64,000 nucleotides of DNA from Candidatus Zixiibacteriota bacterium (GCA_022571845.1 JACZXB010000001.1:1-64000), one strand, 5' to 3'; shown: positions 1 through 9,099, counted from the stretch's first letter. Numbers and translations are program-made. Notes: generated by a model from the letters alone, not told the origin.

Positions 1-1234
1 TAACGCTTCTGTGTCGGTTTGCTGAGTTATGGTCTCCTCCTGCCACGACAGAATACCGGTCTGCGAAATTGTATTCACCGCCACCTACAGTTCCTCCCCC
101 GTAAGTTCCGGTGGAATTTTTGTTCCCGCCACAAATCAATCCTAGAATTTCAGCGACGTTGTGAGATCCCGAGAGAACATTACCATTATTGTTTGCTGTG
201 TTGTTGAATCCTCCTCCTATAACAGAATAGTTGCCGGTTACATTGCTTTCATAACCGCCCCCGATTACTGAATAGTCACCATCGATTTTATTATACATTC
301 CTCCTCCAATGCTGGACTTTTCACCGAGGATGAGATTATCGTTACCACCAGCAACCGTGTTATATCTGCCCCAAGACTGGTTGGAGACCCCCCCTCCGAC
401 CGTACTAAATTCGTCAACTGCAACGTTTGATTGACCACCGCTGATTACGCTATAATCACCGTATGCATTATTCCCGATACCACCGCTAACCGTACTATAT
501 TTGCCGTGTGCTCCGTTGGCCCAACCTCCGCTTACTGTTTGATAGGTCCCGTCAAGTTGCAATAATGAACCAGTTATGGATAGTGTACCCAGATTTACGG
601 CAGTGTGAGCACTATCACCACGTAATGAATTCCCGGCCTGTCCTCGAGATATTCCCCAATTGGCGTTTGTGTAAAGTACAGTATCGATGACCGACCAATG
701 TGAACTACTCGGTGCTTGCCACGTACCGACGCCTGCGGCATCCGACGTTAATACATCTCTAGAAACACCTCCTGAGAGTTGGATGCTCCCAACTTTTGCA
801 GTATCAGATACCGAGAGATTTCCTGCTATCTCGCCCCCTATTGCTCCATCTACAGTCGCAACTCGAAAGGCAAAAGGTACTGAGACTAATTGATTACGAG
901 GTGTGAGCGGTGGGTCAGCAGCTACTTGTATTTGAAGGAAGCGTACGGAATCGCTGAAATGACTCTCGTTCAGTGTAACTACTGATCCCAATAAGACATT
1001 GAAATTGCCAACTTCAACAACTACACCCATGTGGATTTCAGACCAGATTTGTGTTCCGTTAGTTTCTTGATCCCAAATGCTGAAAGTGACGTCAACGGTT
1101 CCGTTAACGGGATTATTCCCTGGCCCGGAAGCAGCCAAGAAGCCCTGATAGTGAATGAGTTGTGGGACTACGGCAAAAACTGAGCTTGCCATCACGCTAA
1201 TTACAACAATTATGTGTAGAAATGTTCGATACAT
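1..1234 (-). CDS. Secreted 'YQG' surface protein with YadA-like beta-roll repeats, partial (3' end off left edge)
   Basis: The minus-strand frame opens with ATG at 1234 behind a strong Shine-Dalgarno (AAGGAGG, about 6 nt away) and has no stop before the window edge, giving 411 residues so far. Residues 1-21 are a signal peptide ending SSVFA. Next comes the family N-terminal region (IHYQGFLAASG, about 28-125), which recurs in the genes at 4211-5515 and 6559-7584 and closes with SVPFAFR. From about residue 231 there are about 12 repeats of roughly 15 residues of the form YSxxSGGxxNxAxGD. These resemble the left-handed beta-roll heads of YadA-type or S74-tailed fibres. A C-terminal anchor or intramolecular chaperone would be expected beyond the edge. 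The role is inferred: an extracellular fibre or adhesin-like protein. No partner can be named. Confidence 0.8.
   Translation of the reverse strand, partial: MYRTFLHIIVVISVMASSVFAVVPQLIHYQGFLAASGPGNNPVNGTVDVTFSIWDQETNGTQIWSEIHMGVVVEVGNFNVLLGSVVTLNESHFSDSVRFLQIQVAADPPLTPRNQLVSVPFAFRVATVDGAIGGEIAGNLSVSDTAKVGSIQLSGGVSRDVLTSDAAGVGTWQAPSSSHWSVIDTVLYTNANWGISRGQAGNSLRGDSAHTAVNLGTLSITGSLLQLDGTYQTVSGGWANGAHGKYSTVSGGIGNNAYGDYSVISGGQSNVAVDEFSTVGGGVSNQSWGRYNTVAGGNDNLILGEKSSIGGGMYNKIDGDYSVIGGGYESNVTGNYSVIGGGFNNTANNNGNVLSGSHNVAEILGLICGGNKNSTGTYGGGTVGGGEYNFADRYSVVAGGDHNSANRHRSV
2..544 (-). repeat. Coding repeats: about 12 copies of a 15-residue beta-roll unit
   Basis: Degenerate tandem repeats of about 45 nt encode residues 231-411 of the left-edge protein. 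Typical units are YSTVSGGIGNNAYGD and YSVIGGGYESNVTGN. The protein periodicity is clear while the DNA copies have diverged, so this is a structural protein repeat and not a recent tandem expansion or a CRISPR array. Confidence 0.75.
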
Positions 1235-1502
1235 GGGAATCCTCCTTATGAAAAGTAAAATTTACTGATTATAGCAGAATATAAGCCATTAAGAGGATTT
1301 GTCCACCCATTTAGAGGGCGGGTTCCAGCACAAATTCACTACTAATCTAATATAGAATACTCTTTCGAGCTACCATGTACAATGACTATCATCATGACCA
1401 GGAAGAAGATTAAAAAAAGATGTTAAATATAACAAAACGAACCCATTTGCGCAGAGCGTCAAGAAACCGTAGTCAATTTACCTGCACGGGGCGACGTATT
1501 CC

Positions 1503-3587
1503 CTATGCCGCCGCTTCTTTTTCGGCCTTTGACATCTCGATTACTTTTAGGGCGGTGTCGTGGGGGACCTCTTCATAGTGCGAAAACTCCAGCGCATAAA
1601 TTCCCTGACCCTGTGTCATTGAACGGAGGTCGACCGAATACTGATACAATTCCGCCTGCGGCACCGAGGCTCTGATAATTTGGTTGCGGCCGTCGGGATC
1701 CATGCCGGCAATTTTGCCACGTCGCGATGACAAATCACCCATAACGTCGCCGGTGTTGTCATCGGGGACAGTCACTGTCAGATTATAAATCGGCTCAAGC
1801 AGAACCGGTTTACATTCCATAAAGCCCTTTTTGAAAGCCATCAAACCGGCAATTTTGAAGGCCATATCGGATGAATCAACATCATGGAACGAGCCATAGT
1901 ATAAGGCCACTTTGACGTCGACCACCTGCGAGCCGGCCAGTCCGCCATGCTGCATCGATTCGACCACGCCTTTTTCTACAGCCGGAACATACTTGACCGG
2001 TATAACACCGCCTTTGAGTTCGTTCAAGAACTCAAAACCAGAACCGCGGATGTTCGGTTCAATGCGAAGATGAACGTCACCATATTGCCCCCGTCCGCCG
2101 GACTGCTTTTTATGCTTGTACTGGGTTTCAGTTTTGCTTCGGATGGTTTCTCTATACGGAATTTTGGGGCGTACTAAGGCTACTTCGACACCATAGCGGG
2201 CTTTGAGCTTTTCCATCAGTACATCGATATGAGCAGAGCCTTGCGCGTACAATACCTGCTGCTGCAGGGCAGGGTCAGCGACAAGTTTGAAGGTGGGGTC
2301 TTCTTCGTGAAGTTTGTGAAGTCCGGTGGCAATCTTTTCTTCGTCACCTTTGGTTTTTGATTTTATGGCAGTATCCATGACCGGGTTGGGAAATTCGACT
2401 TCCGGGAACGTGACGGAGAAACCTGCGTCTGCCAGAGTATTGCCGGTGTGAGTGTTTTTGAGTTTTACTAAAACGCCGATATCACCGGCCGGTATAGATT
2501 GAACATCGATTCTGTTTTTTCCCTGAAAGGTGTAAGTCTGTGAAGCCCTTTCGCCGGAATTTTTCTGCTGATTTTTTAAATCCAGACCCGATTTAATGGT
2601 ACCTGAGTAGGCGCGGAAAAATGACAGCTCACCAAGGTGCCCTTCGGAGAACGTTTTGAAAATGAATGCCGAAGCTTTGGCCGATGCATCCGGTGCGACT
2701 TCTATTTCATCTTCTGAGCCGGTTTTGACAGCCTTGGCTGGCGGTAGCTGTGCCGGTGACGGTAGAAACTCGTTAATAAAATCGAGTAGAACTCTTATAC
2801 CAACATTCTTTGTGGCCGAACCAAATAAAACAGGATAGACTTTCATGCGGGCGATACCCAAAAGCAGACCTTTTTGAACGTCATCATTTTCGAGTGTGCC
2901 CTGTTCAAAGAATTTTTCCAAAAGTACGTCATCAGCCTCTGCGGCAACTTCGATTAAATTCTCGCGTTCTTTTATGGCTGCGTCTTTTAGGTCGGCCGGA
3001 ATATCTATTTCTGTACGTTTGCCATCGTTATCAAAGGTGTAGGCTTTCATATGCAGCAGGTCCACCAATCCTTTAAAACTGCTGCCTTCACCTATAGGGA
3101 GCTGCACCGCAACTGCTTGTTTACCAAAGGATTCTTTGATTGATTCAAGTGCGCTTTTCCAGTTGACACCTTCGGATTCCATCTTATTTATAAAGAAAAA
3201 ACGGGCAATTTGGAACGGCTCAATAGCTTTCCATTGCAAGTTAGTACCTACCTCGACTCCGGCAGCAGCATTTATCAAAACGCCGACAGCGTCAGAGACT
3301 CTGGCGCCAGACATCAGTTCACCTGTGAAATCCAGGTGACCGGGGCAGTCGATTAGATTAATTTTGCAGCCGTTCCATTCTACAGCCAGAAGTTTAAGAG
3401 TAATCGTAGTTTTTCTTTCAATTTCGCTGTCAGTGAAATCCAGAATGGAGGTACCTTCGTCTACTGAACCGATGCGGTTATTTATTCCGGTGTTAAATGC
3501 AATAGCATCACCCAGACTTGTTTTGCCGGTACCTCTTTGGCCAGCCAGGCATATATTTCGAATCTTATCAGTAGTGTATTGCTTCAC
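1503..3587 (-). CDS. Elongation factor G-like translational GTPase (EF-G paralogue)
   Basis: A 694-residue protein with the full EF-G domain order: GTPase, domain II, III, IV (about 450-600) and V. The start is GTG at 3587 with GGAGGT 8 nt upstream. The G1 loop is GQRGTGKTS (16-24) and G3 is DCPGH (80-84). The G4 motif is NKME (134-137) where translational GTPases normally have NKxD, so guanine recognition may be altered. This is the divergent EF-G-like (EF-G-2 type) subfamily, not the canonical fusA, which usually sits with rpsL/rpsG. The family acts on the ribosome in the cytoplasm; whether this copy drives translocation, recycling or something else cannot be told. It stands alone between surface-protein genes. 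Confidence 0.9.
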   Translation of the reverse strand: MKQYTTDKIRNICLAGQRGTGKTSLGDAIAFNTGINNRIGSVDEGTSILDFTDSEIERKTTITLKLLAVEWNGCKINLIDCPGHLDFTGELMSGARVSDAVGVLINAAAGVEVGTNLQWKAIEPFQIARFFFINKMESEGVNWKSALESIKESFGKQAVAVQLPIGEGSSFKGLVDLLHMKAYTFDNDGKRTEIDIPADLKDAAIKERENLIEVAAEADDVLLEKFFEQGTLENDDVQKGLLLGIARMKVYPVLFGSATKNVGIRVLLDFINEFLPSPAQLPPAKAVKTGSEDEIEVAPDASAKASAFIFKTFSEGHLGELSFFRAYSGTIKSGLDLKNQQKNSGERASQTYTFQGKNRIDVQSIPAGDIGVLVKLKNTHTGNTLADAGFSVTFPEVEFPNPVMDTAIKSKTKGDEEKIATGLHKLHEEDPTFKLVADPALQQQVLYAQGSAHIDVLMEKLKARYGVEVALVRPKIPYRETIRSKTETQYKHKKQSGGRGQYGDVHLRIEPNIRGSGFEFLNELKGGVIPVKYVPAVEKGVVESMQHGGLAGSQVVDVKVALYYGSFHDVDSSDMAFKIAGLMAFKKGFMECKPVLLEPIYNLTVTVPDDNTGDVMGDLSSRRGKIAGMDPDGRNQIIRASVPQAELYQYSVDLRSMTQGQGIYALEFSHYEEVPHDTALKVIEMSKAEKEAAA

Positions 3588-3753
3588 TTAAGGTTACCTC
3601 CGCATATCCGCTCATATTGCAGCAAAATCCAAATTGTTATGTTCTCAAATGGATTTATAAAATATTAAGAAATCAGAGGATTGTCAATCTGCTGAGAGAG
3701 CAAATCGAATGCAGAAGCCTGAAACTTTGGTGGAAATTAATGCCGTAATCGAC

Positions 3754-4218
3754 TCAGGGGCAGGCTACCGGAGAGTCACCGCCCCGAAAGATAAAATCTA
3801 TCATGAATAACAAATCATCGAAGCTTAGGGCAATGCCGTCACCATCCAAGTCGCCTTCGAACGGACAGATTGGGTCTGAGCCGCCGCGGAAGATAATATC
3901 GATAAAGATTGTCACATCGAGGGCGGTATTTGGCCTGCCGTCGGCATTAAGGTCGCCGGTAGTGCCAATACAACAGCTTCCTGAAAATGGCCCGGACCAG
4001 AATCCGGAGCCCAGTTTGTAGATTGTCGTGGTCGCCCTGCCTGTGGAGGCCTGTCCAATTGTCCCGCTCGACCTGTAAATCGAAGTAGTGCTTTTGCCGC
4101 CGCCTCCGGCAATTACACTCCGACCCACTTTGACAGAATTCTGTGCAAATGATTCGCTTTGCAGCATGAGCATGAATAGAATAATCAGATAGAAAACAAA
4201 TCGTGCCAACCTATTCAT
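3754..4218 (-). CDS. Small secreted protein with GFW motif and C-terminal dockerin-like repeats
   Basis: 154 residues from ATG at 4218. An in-frame ATG 20 codons further upstream (4278) lies inside the preceding gene and would bury the signal peptide, so 4218 is preferred. The start overlaps the stop of the upstream gene by 8 nt, which implies translational coupling. Residues 1-25 are a signal peptide. A Gly/Ser-rich segment follows, with VIAGGGG, GTIGQAS and ending YKLGSGFW, the same pattern as in the gene at 5679-6332. A CCIG linker then leads to two EF-hand-like dockerin repeats (GDLNADG and GDLDGDG calcium loops, each ending IFRGG). Probable exported partner or anchor of the upstream YQG protein; function not known. 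Confidence 0.8.
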   Translation of the reverse strand: MNRLARFVFYLIILFMLMLQSESFAQNSVKVGRSVIAGGGGKSTTSIYRSSGTIGQASTGRATTTIYKLGSGFWSGPFSGSCCIGTTGDLNADGRPNTALDVTIFIDIIFRGGSDPICPFEGDLDGDGIALSFDDLLFMIDFIFRGGDSPVACP

Positions 4219-5515
4219 CAGCGCCTCGGGAGTTTCCGTTAGCTGAGTTGCTGGATTGAGGCTTATCGCCCGGGTCATCGGCTACCGGCGTAATCGTGCC
4301 ATAGGAGGTCGGGAAGAAGATTGCTGTTAGAATTGGAAAAACGGCGCTGGCTTCTGCTGAATTCGAAGAGGCAGTAAACTTAGCTTCAAGTCTGAATGTT
4401 TGTGGTCCGGCTAAGAGGAAAAAAGTTCTTTGGGCAGTACAGTTGAAGCTAAATTGGCCGCTGCTTGGATAATTAGTGGCGCCAACTTTAGTGTATATTC
4501 CCGAGACTGTATCTCCGGTTGAGTTCACTATTATCTGCATATAGGCGAAATTTGAGCCAGTAGTGCTGTCTAAGCTGATTGTAGCACGACCCTGAACAAA
4601 AACGAATCCGGAGGCGGGAGTAACCATTGAAACTGTAGTCAAGTCAGTCATGGTAGATTTGCTCAAGGGGATTATGGTAGTTGCCCGACCTTGGGCTAAT
4701 CCCGGTTCATCTACTATATCTATGCTAAAGATTGAATTATTTATGATCTCAGGACCACCTACAGCATCGTTATCCATCTCAGAGAGACCGATTGCATTGG
4801 CGTCTATTTCAAGTGCTGTAACCGCGTTTGCAGCTATTTGCTGGGTGCCAATTGCACCAGGCTGGATGTGATCTGCAGTAACCCCATTCGTCGCAATTGA
4901 GATTGATATATCGCCGGAGTTTCCTCCGCCTGTGAGGCCGCTACCGGCTATAATTGAGGAGATATTTCCAACGCCGCTTTCATCTGGCGCAGCTACCCAG
5001 GCCGAACCGCTCCACTTTATGACCTGCCCGCTGTCGGCAGAGCTTTGCGTTAAAGACGATAATGATATTGAGTTAAGTGGTACACTTAAAGCTAGAGTTG
5101 CAGTGTCTGACAAGGCTGATTTGAAAGCAAATGGGGCCGAGGTCAGTTTTATCCGCGGACTCAGTTCAGACTCAGTACCGACGGTAATTCCTAAGAAAAG
5201 TGAACCGTTAGTAGAAAATATATCGCTTCCGATAGCTGGAGTAGGAGATTCACCCAAATTAGCCTCCAAAAGACCGCCTAAAACCAGATAGGTCTGGATA
5301 TTACTATTCCAGAGTTCATTGGCCGGGTCTGTGCTTAAGGAATCATTCCAGATTATGAAGCGGATAAAATAGGTATCGTCTAATATTGGTTCACCCAGCG
5401 TATCAGTAAGAGTACCCTGATATTTGAGAATACCTGGAACATCGGCCCTGCCTATAGTTATGGAAATAACAGATATGGCAACAGCCAAAAGCAATATGTG
5501 CTTGAAATTCTTCAT
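4211..5515 (-). CDS. Secreted 'YQG' family surface protein
   Basis: 434 residues. The signal peptide (about 1-24, ending GRA) is followed by the family start ILKYQGTLTDTLGEP and an N-terminal domain running to SAPFAFKSA. Next is a Ser/Ala/Ile-rich linker with ISSIIAGSGLTGGGNSGD, a motif common in tail-fibre-like proteins. The C-terminal third (about 290-410) is predicted beta-rich. There is no S74 chaperone tail and no dockerin. It lies upstream of, and overlaps, the small dockerin protein at 3754-4218, so the two are probably made together as a surface-display pair. It is paralogous to the left-edge gene and to 6559-7584. Function unknown beyond likely extracellular location. Confidence 0.8.
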   Translation of the reverse strand: MKNFKHILLLAVAISVISITIGRADVPGILKYQGTLTDTLGEPILDDTYFIRFIIWNDSLSTDPANELWNSNIQTYLVLGGLLEANLGESPTPAIGSDIFSTNGSLFLGITVGTESELSPRIKLTSAPFAFKSALSDTATLALSVPLNSISLSSLTQSSADSGQVIKWSGSAWVAAPDESGVGNISSIIAGSGLTGGGNSGDISISIATNGVTADHIQPGAIGTQQIAANAVTALEIDANAIGLSEMDNDAVGGPEIINNSIFSIDIVDEPGLAQGRATTIIPLSKSTMTDLTTVSMVTPASGFVFVQGRATISLDSTTGSNFAYMQIIVNSTGDTVSGIYTKVGATNYPSSGQFSFNCTAQRTFFLLAGPQTFRLEAKFTASSNSAEASAVFPILTAIFFPTSYGTITPVADDPGDKPQSSNSANGNSRGADE

Positions 5516-5678
5516 CTTTCTAATTCAATTCAATCTATCAAGATATTGAAATATCATAGATATAGAATCGGCAGTAATAAGTAGCTACTTTAAATATGCA
5601 AAAAAAGACGATTTTGTCAATAGGGAAAAGGAAGAACTGCCTTGAATTCTGACTTACTGTACAAATATTTTCCTATTA

Positions 5679-6332
5679 TCAGCACGGGCCCGGGGGGTCG
5701 CCGCCGCGGAAGATGAAATCGACCAGAAAAGTCAAATCGAGAATAGTCTGCGGGTCGCCGTCGGAATTTACATCTGCTTCTTCGTCACAGTCACCAGGAG
5801 GTCCGCCTCTAAAGATAAAGTCTACCAAGAAGGTAAGATCCAGTATGGTGGCATCATCACCATCGCCATTAATATCGCCTCTGATTCCGACACAACAGCC
5901 TCCGCCAACACCGGGCCAAAAGCCGGAGTTAAGGGTATAGTTTGTGGAAAAACCTTCTCCTACAGAGGTTTGGCCGGCAGTTCCGCCCAGAATGTAGTTA
6001 GTGGATGAGCCTGATCCTCCACCGGCAGCAATTACAAACCAGCTAATGTTGAAAACTGCTACTGCTGATGCAGATGTTTGGGGAGTTGATTGAGGCTGCA
6101 ACAAAATTGGTTCCGGAATGAGCGTAGAACTGGAGTTATCTCTGGTTGTGGCCTGCGGCTCTTGTTTGGTGTCTTGCTTTGTCGATGTAGATGAAGTCGT
6201 AGTTTGTTTTTGACTGACAACTTTTTTTGTGTCAATGTCTTCTGAAGTTTTCTTAGCTGCACCAAAACTGATTGAAGCAAAAAGTAAGAAAACTGAAAAA
6301 GCAATCGTTACTCTCGAAATGGTTGACCGCAT
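5679..6332 (-). CDS. Secreted GFW/dockerin-repeat protein
   Basis: 217 residues. The signal peptide (about 1-25) is followed by a charged and Thr/Ser/Gln-rich low-complexity stretch (about 26-85). Then comes the segment FVIAAGGGSGSS, GTAGQTSVG and YTLNSGFW seen in the gene at 3754-4218. The C-terminus has two dockerin-like repeats with DINGDGDD and DVNSDGD calcium loops, each followed by ILDLTFLVDFIFRGG. It sits downstream of the YQG gene at 6559-7584 in the same order as the 4211/3754 pair, so the two-gene cassette is duplicated. Exported; function unknown. Confidence 0.8.
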   Translation of the reverse strand: MRSTISRVTIAFSVFLLFASISFGAAKKTSEDIDTKKVVSQKQTTTSSTSTKQDTKQEPQATTRDNSSSTLIPEPILLQPQSTPQTSASAVAVFNISWFVIAAGGGSGSSTNYILGGTAGQTSVGEGFSTNYTLNSGFWPGVGGGCCVGIRGDINGDGDDATILDLTFLVDFIFRGGPPGDCDEEADVNSDGDPQTILDLTFLVDFIFRGGDPPGPC

Positions 6333-6401
6333 ATATTACCTCCTGAGAATTATCATAATCTGCTCAAAAATGAGCGATATGTCAATATATTCGTGTCTTC
6401 A

Positions 6402-6590
6402 TTACTTGCTGTCTAAAAGCTCCTTTAGCATTTTCTCGAGTTTTCTTATTTCTACTCTGGATTCAGCCTGAACCATTTGAATTAGCTCTTTAAGCTCTTT
6501 GTTTTCCCAATATAAGGGTTTGATTGAGATCCTTCTTTCGCTTTCGAGAACGACTTCATCACGGACTCGTAGAGAAAAAGATACCGTCAA
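6402..6590 (-). pseudogene. Out-of-frame coiled-coil tail after the 6559-7584 gene (probable frameshifted C-terminus)
   Basis: Just past the stop of the YQG gene a different minus frame continues for about 60 residues. It has a clear heptad, charged coiled-coil character (ENKELKELIQ, then IRKLEKMLKELLDSK) and ends at 6402. The upstream part of this frame, inside the neighbouring gene, does not look like protein. The switch falls near TATCTTTTTCTC, a short T run where one-base slippage or a sequencing error is plausible. The tail resembles the coiled coil that ends many S74-type fibre proteins. It may be a lost C-terminus, an assembly error, or a decayed remnant. Confidence 0.45.
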
Positions 6591-7584
6591 GGAAAACGAA
6601 TTCATTAGAAGTCGATGCGAATTGCGCAATGATTTCACCTGACTGAAGTATGTCAACCCTTCGAGTTTGTGCCTGTGCGAACCCCAACGAATTTTGTGGT
6701 TTGAACCCCGCCGGCAGTATTGCCATGATTGCACCGGCGGCAATGGTCGCGTGATCGGTTTTATGTATAAGCCCCCTGAGATAGACGATATCCCCAATTT
6801 TTCGGTATTCACAGATTTGAAAGTCTCCACCGTGTGAATCTACGTAGTTATTATACCCTGAGGCTAACGGAAGAGAAGTCCACGGAGTGGAGCCTATTAT
6901 ATTTCCGCTGACCGTCAGGTCACCTGTAATTTTGATATTTCCAACTACATCGAGCTTTTCAGTCGGAGTTGTGGTGCCGATTCCTACAGAATCACCTGAA
7001 GCATCAAGTCTGACAGCTGTGCCATCGTCGGTCCAGCCGCTTGCGCCTCCGCCGTGAGAGTGGCCGGTAAGAGAAAAATCTTCAGAGCTAAAGCCGTCAA
7101 GAGAGTCAGCTACGCGTGTAGAATCTGCATAAATCGCAATTTCAGCAATGGCCGCTAATACTGAAAAGGCAGCCGTATCCGCAAAGTCGGCTGTGTCGGC
7201 ATGTAGAGAATTGAAGGAATATGGCACTGACACGAGTTCAATTCTTGGTGAAATTTGCGGATCGGCCCCGACCGTAATACCAAGATAAAGTACAGAGCCG
7301 CCAAAAAGTGTAACATCAAGGAGTGAAAACGAACCAAGCAAAACACTGAACAGTCCCCCTGTGACAACTACGCCCGCATGGCCTTCCACCCAGATAGGAG
7401 TCAAGCCAACAGCGTTCTCATAGATGCCGAATGTTATATCTACGGTCGTATCCAGACTAGCACCAGTTGAATCTGTTAAGATTCCCTGATAATTAATTAG
7501 CTGCGGTGCAGCTGCTCTTGTTTGGTTTGACAGCGCAAGTACGAAAATAACTGCGCATGCTAAAATTAGCGTTACTCTTCGCAT
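6559..7584 (-). CDS. Secreted 'YQG' family surface protein, tail-fibre-like
   Basis: 341 residues in the open frame. A signal peptide (1-24, ending TRAA) is followed by the family motif LINYQGILTDSTGAS and an N-terminal domain closing with SVPYSFNSLHADTADFADT. A middle segment reads VGIGTTTPTEKLDVVGN, typical of bacterial and phage fibre proteins. The C-terminal globular part (about 235-340) carries EYRKIGDIVYLRGLI and ends FVFLDGIFFSTSP. The end may be shifted, because a coiled-coil tail continues in another frame down to 6402. It is the first gene of the second surface cassette, with the dockerin protein at 5679-6332 downstream. Likely extracellular; role unknown. Confidence 0.75.
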   Translation of the reverse strand: MRRVTLILACAVIFVLALSNQTRAAAPQLINYQGILTDSTGASLDTTVDITFGIYENAVGLTPIWVEGHAGVVVTGGLFSVLLGSFSLLDVTLFGGSVLYLGITVGADPQISPRIELVSVPYSFNSLHADTADFADTAAFSVLAAIAEIAIYADSTRVADSLDGFSSEDFSLTGHSHGGGASGWTDDGTAVRLDASGDSVGIGTTTPTEKLDVVGNIKITGDLTVSGNIIGSTPWTSLPLASGYNNYVDSHGGDFQICEYRKIGDIVYLRGLIHKTDHATIAAGAIMAILPAGFKPQNSLGFAQAQTRRVDILQSGEIIAQFASTSNEFVFLDGIFFSTSP

Positions 7585-7752
7585 GGAATTTCTCCTGATT
7601 AAAATGTATAAATTGTACTAATTATGCTGCAGATATATTTCTTTGGTGTTGCTCAAAGACGCTGCAGACTACCTATCCACTTAGAGAATATAATCAAAAC
7701 GGCCTATTTGGCAATACTTTTGGTCAAAAGGGGCAAAAATATATGTCCCTGT

Positions 7753-9099
7753 CTAATTTGTGCTCAGACCGGCCTTGGCACGTCGCTCTATCTTTTTGTC
7801 GTACTTGCGATAGAGCTCTTTTTGTTTGGAATCCAGGTTAACCTCACGGCCTTCTATATACATAAGTGTGACATGATTGGTAAGTTGGTCGAGGATGTCA
7901 CCAGATGAGACGATCAGTGTGGCTTTTTTACCAATTTCAAGTGAGCCGATCTGGTCAGCAACGCCCAATATTTCAGCAGTCGACAATGTTAGTGAACGTA
8001 AAGCTTCTTCGTAGTCCAGACCAAAGGCAACGGCCTGTCCGGCCAGAAAGGGGAGATTACGAGTTCCCCACGATGACCAGGAACCACCGTTTAGGCCGAT
8101 GCAATACTTGACACCGGCATCTCTTAGCAAAACAGGCAGGCGGTATGATAAATCGTAATCATCATCCGAGCGCATCGGCATCCGCTGTGTTGATCCAAGC
8201 ATAACAGAAATGTCATTTTCTTTTAATAGCTCAGCTGTTTTCCAGGCTTCACGCCCCCCGACGATTATTAATCGAACGTCGTAATTGTTAGCAAAATCTA
8301 CAGCCTGTTCAATCTGTCTTAAGTCGTCGGCGTGAATGAAGACCGGCAACGTTTTGTCGAAAACAGTCAGCATTGCTTCCCAGCGCGAATCAATTTTCAG
8401 ATTTGGGTCAGCTTTGCGGGCAATGTAATATGAACTGGCGTTGTCAAAATGTTTTACAATCTTACGGCGGTTTTCTTCGTTTTTCTTTTTCTGCTCTTCA
8501 GCTGTTTCATCCATCCACCAGGCAGTTATTATTGAACTTCTCGGCCAGCTGATATGAATGCCAATAGTTTCTTTTTCCATGGCATCTTCTTTGGTCCAAC
8601 CATCTAAATTAATCAAGCTTGAGCGTCCTCGTATAAGTCCACCACCCGGCACTATCAATGCTGTAGTAATTCCATTTGAACGCACGGTCGGGATAATTTC
8701 GGAATCAGGATTATAAGCAATATGCGTCTGCACATCGGGATTGTTCCTGCCGCGTTCACTTATATCGCTTGTAGCTCGTACTTGACCGATTTCAATTATT
8801 CCCACTGTGGAGTTAGGCGCTATTAGTCCGGGGTAAACCTGATAGCCCGTTATATCAATTACTTTACCGCCAGTTGGCAGGGGCAGGTCCTTGCCTATGG
8901 CTGTAATCCTGCCGTTTTCAAAAAGAATATCAGTTTTGAGCATAACACCACCTGAAACGGTGTGGAGGTCACCTCTTGCTAAAAGAATTGGTTGCTTTTG
9001 TACTTCACCCGGAATATAGTCGTGAGCAATCGACTGCTCCACGAGAATTAGGCCAAGACAAAGGCACAGAATTGTATATTGTGATATGTTCTTTCTCAT
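7753..9099 (-). CDS. Secreted amidohydrolase-fold protein lacking the metal-binding HxH motif
   Basis: 448 residues with a signal peptide (about 1-25). The fold is that of imidazolonepropionase-like amidohydrolases: an N-terminal beta-sandwich (ILFENGRITAIGKDL), a TIM-barrel start at VYPGLIAP, and a C-terminal return ending IGSLEIGKKATLIVSSGDIL. The family signature after strand 1 is normally a His-x-His metal site (PGLIDxHxH); here it reads PGLIAPNSTVG, so the metal site is missing. A later His (VFIHADD) remains. The ATG overlaps the stop of the upstream double amidohydrolase gene (ATGA), so they form one operon and probably one complex. Likely a catalytically dead partner subunit, though another activity cannot be excluded. 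Confidence 0.8.
   Translation of the reverse strand: MRKNISQYTILCLCLGLILVEQSIAHDYIPGEVQKQPILLARGDLHTVSGGVMLKTDILFENGRITAIGKDLPLPTGGKVIDITGYQVYPGLIAPNSTVGIIEIGQVRATSDISERGRNNPDVQTHIAYNPDSEIIPTVRSNGITTALIVPGGGLIRGRSSLINLDGWTKEDAMEKETIGIHISWPRSSIITAWWMDETAEEQKKKNEENRRKIVKHFDNASSYYIARKADPNLKIDSRWEAMLTVFDKTLPVFIHADDLRQIEQAVDFANNYDVRLIIVGGREAWKTAELLKENDISVMLGSTQRMPMRSDDDYDLSYRLPVLLRDAGVKYCIGLNGGSWSSWGTRNLPFLAGQAVAFGLDYEEALRSLTLSTAEILGVADQIGSLEIGKKATLIVSSGDILDQLTNHVTLMYIEGREVNLDSKQKELYRKYDKKIERRAKAGLSTN

Noticed and set aside
2-544. Repeat array read as CRISPR
   Set aside because: The repeats are coding, about 45 nt, diverged at DNA level, and have no constant repeat with unique spacers.
6402-6830. 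A 142-residue frame read as a separate complete gene
   Set aside because: Its first about 80 residues are antisense-like noise inside the 6559-7584 gene; only the last about 60 look like protein, so it is treated as an out-of-frame tail.
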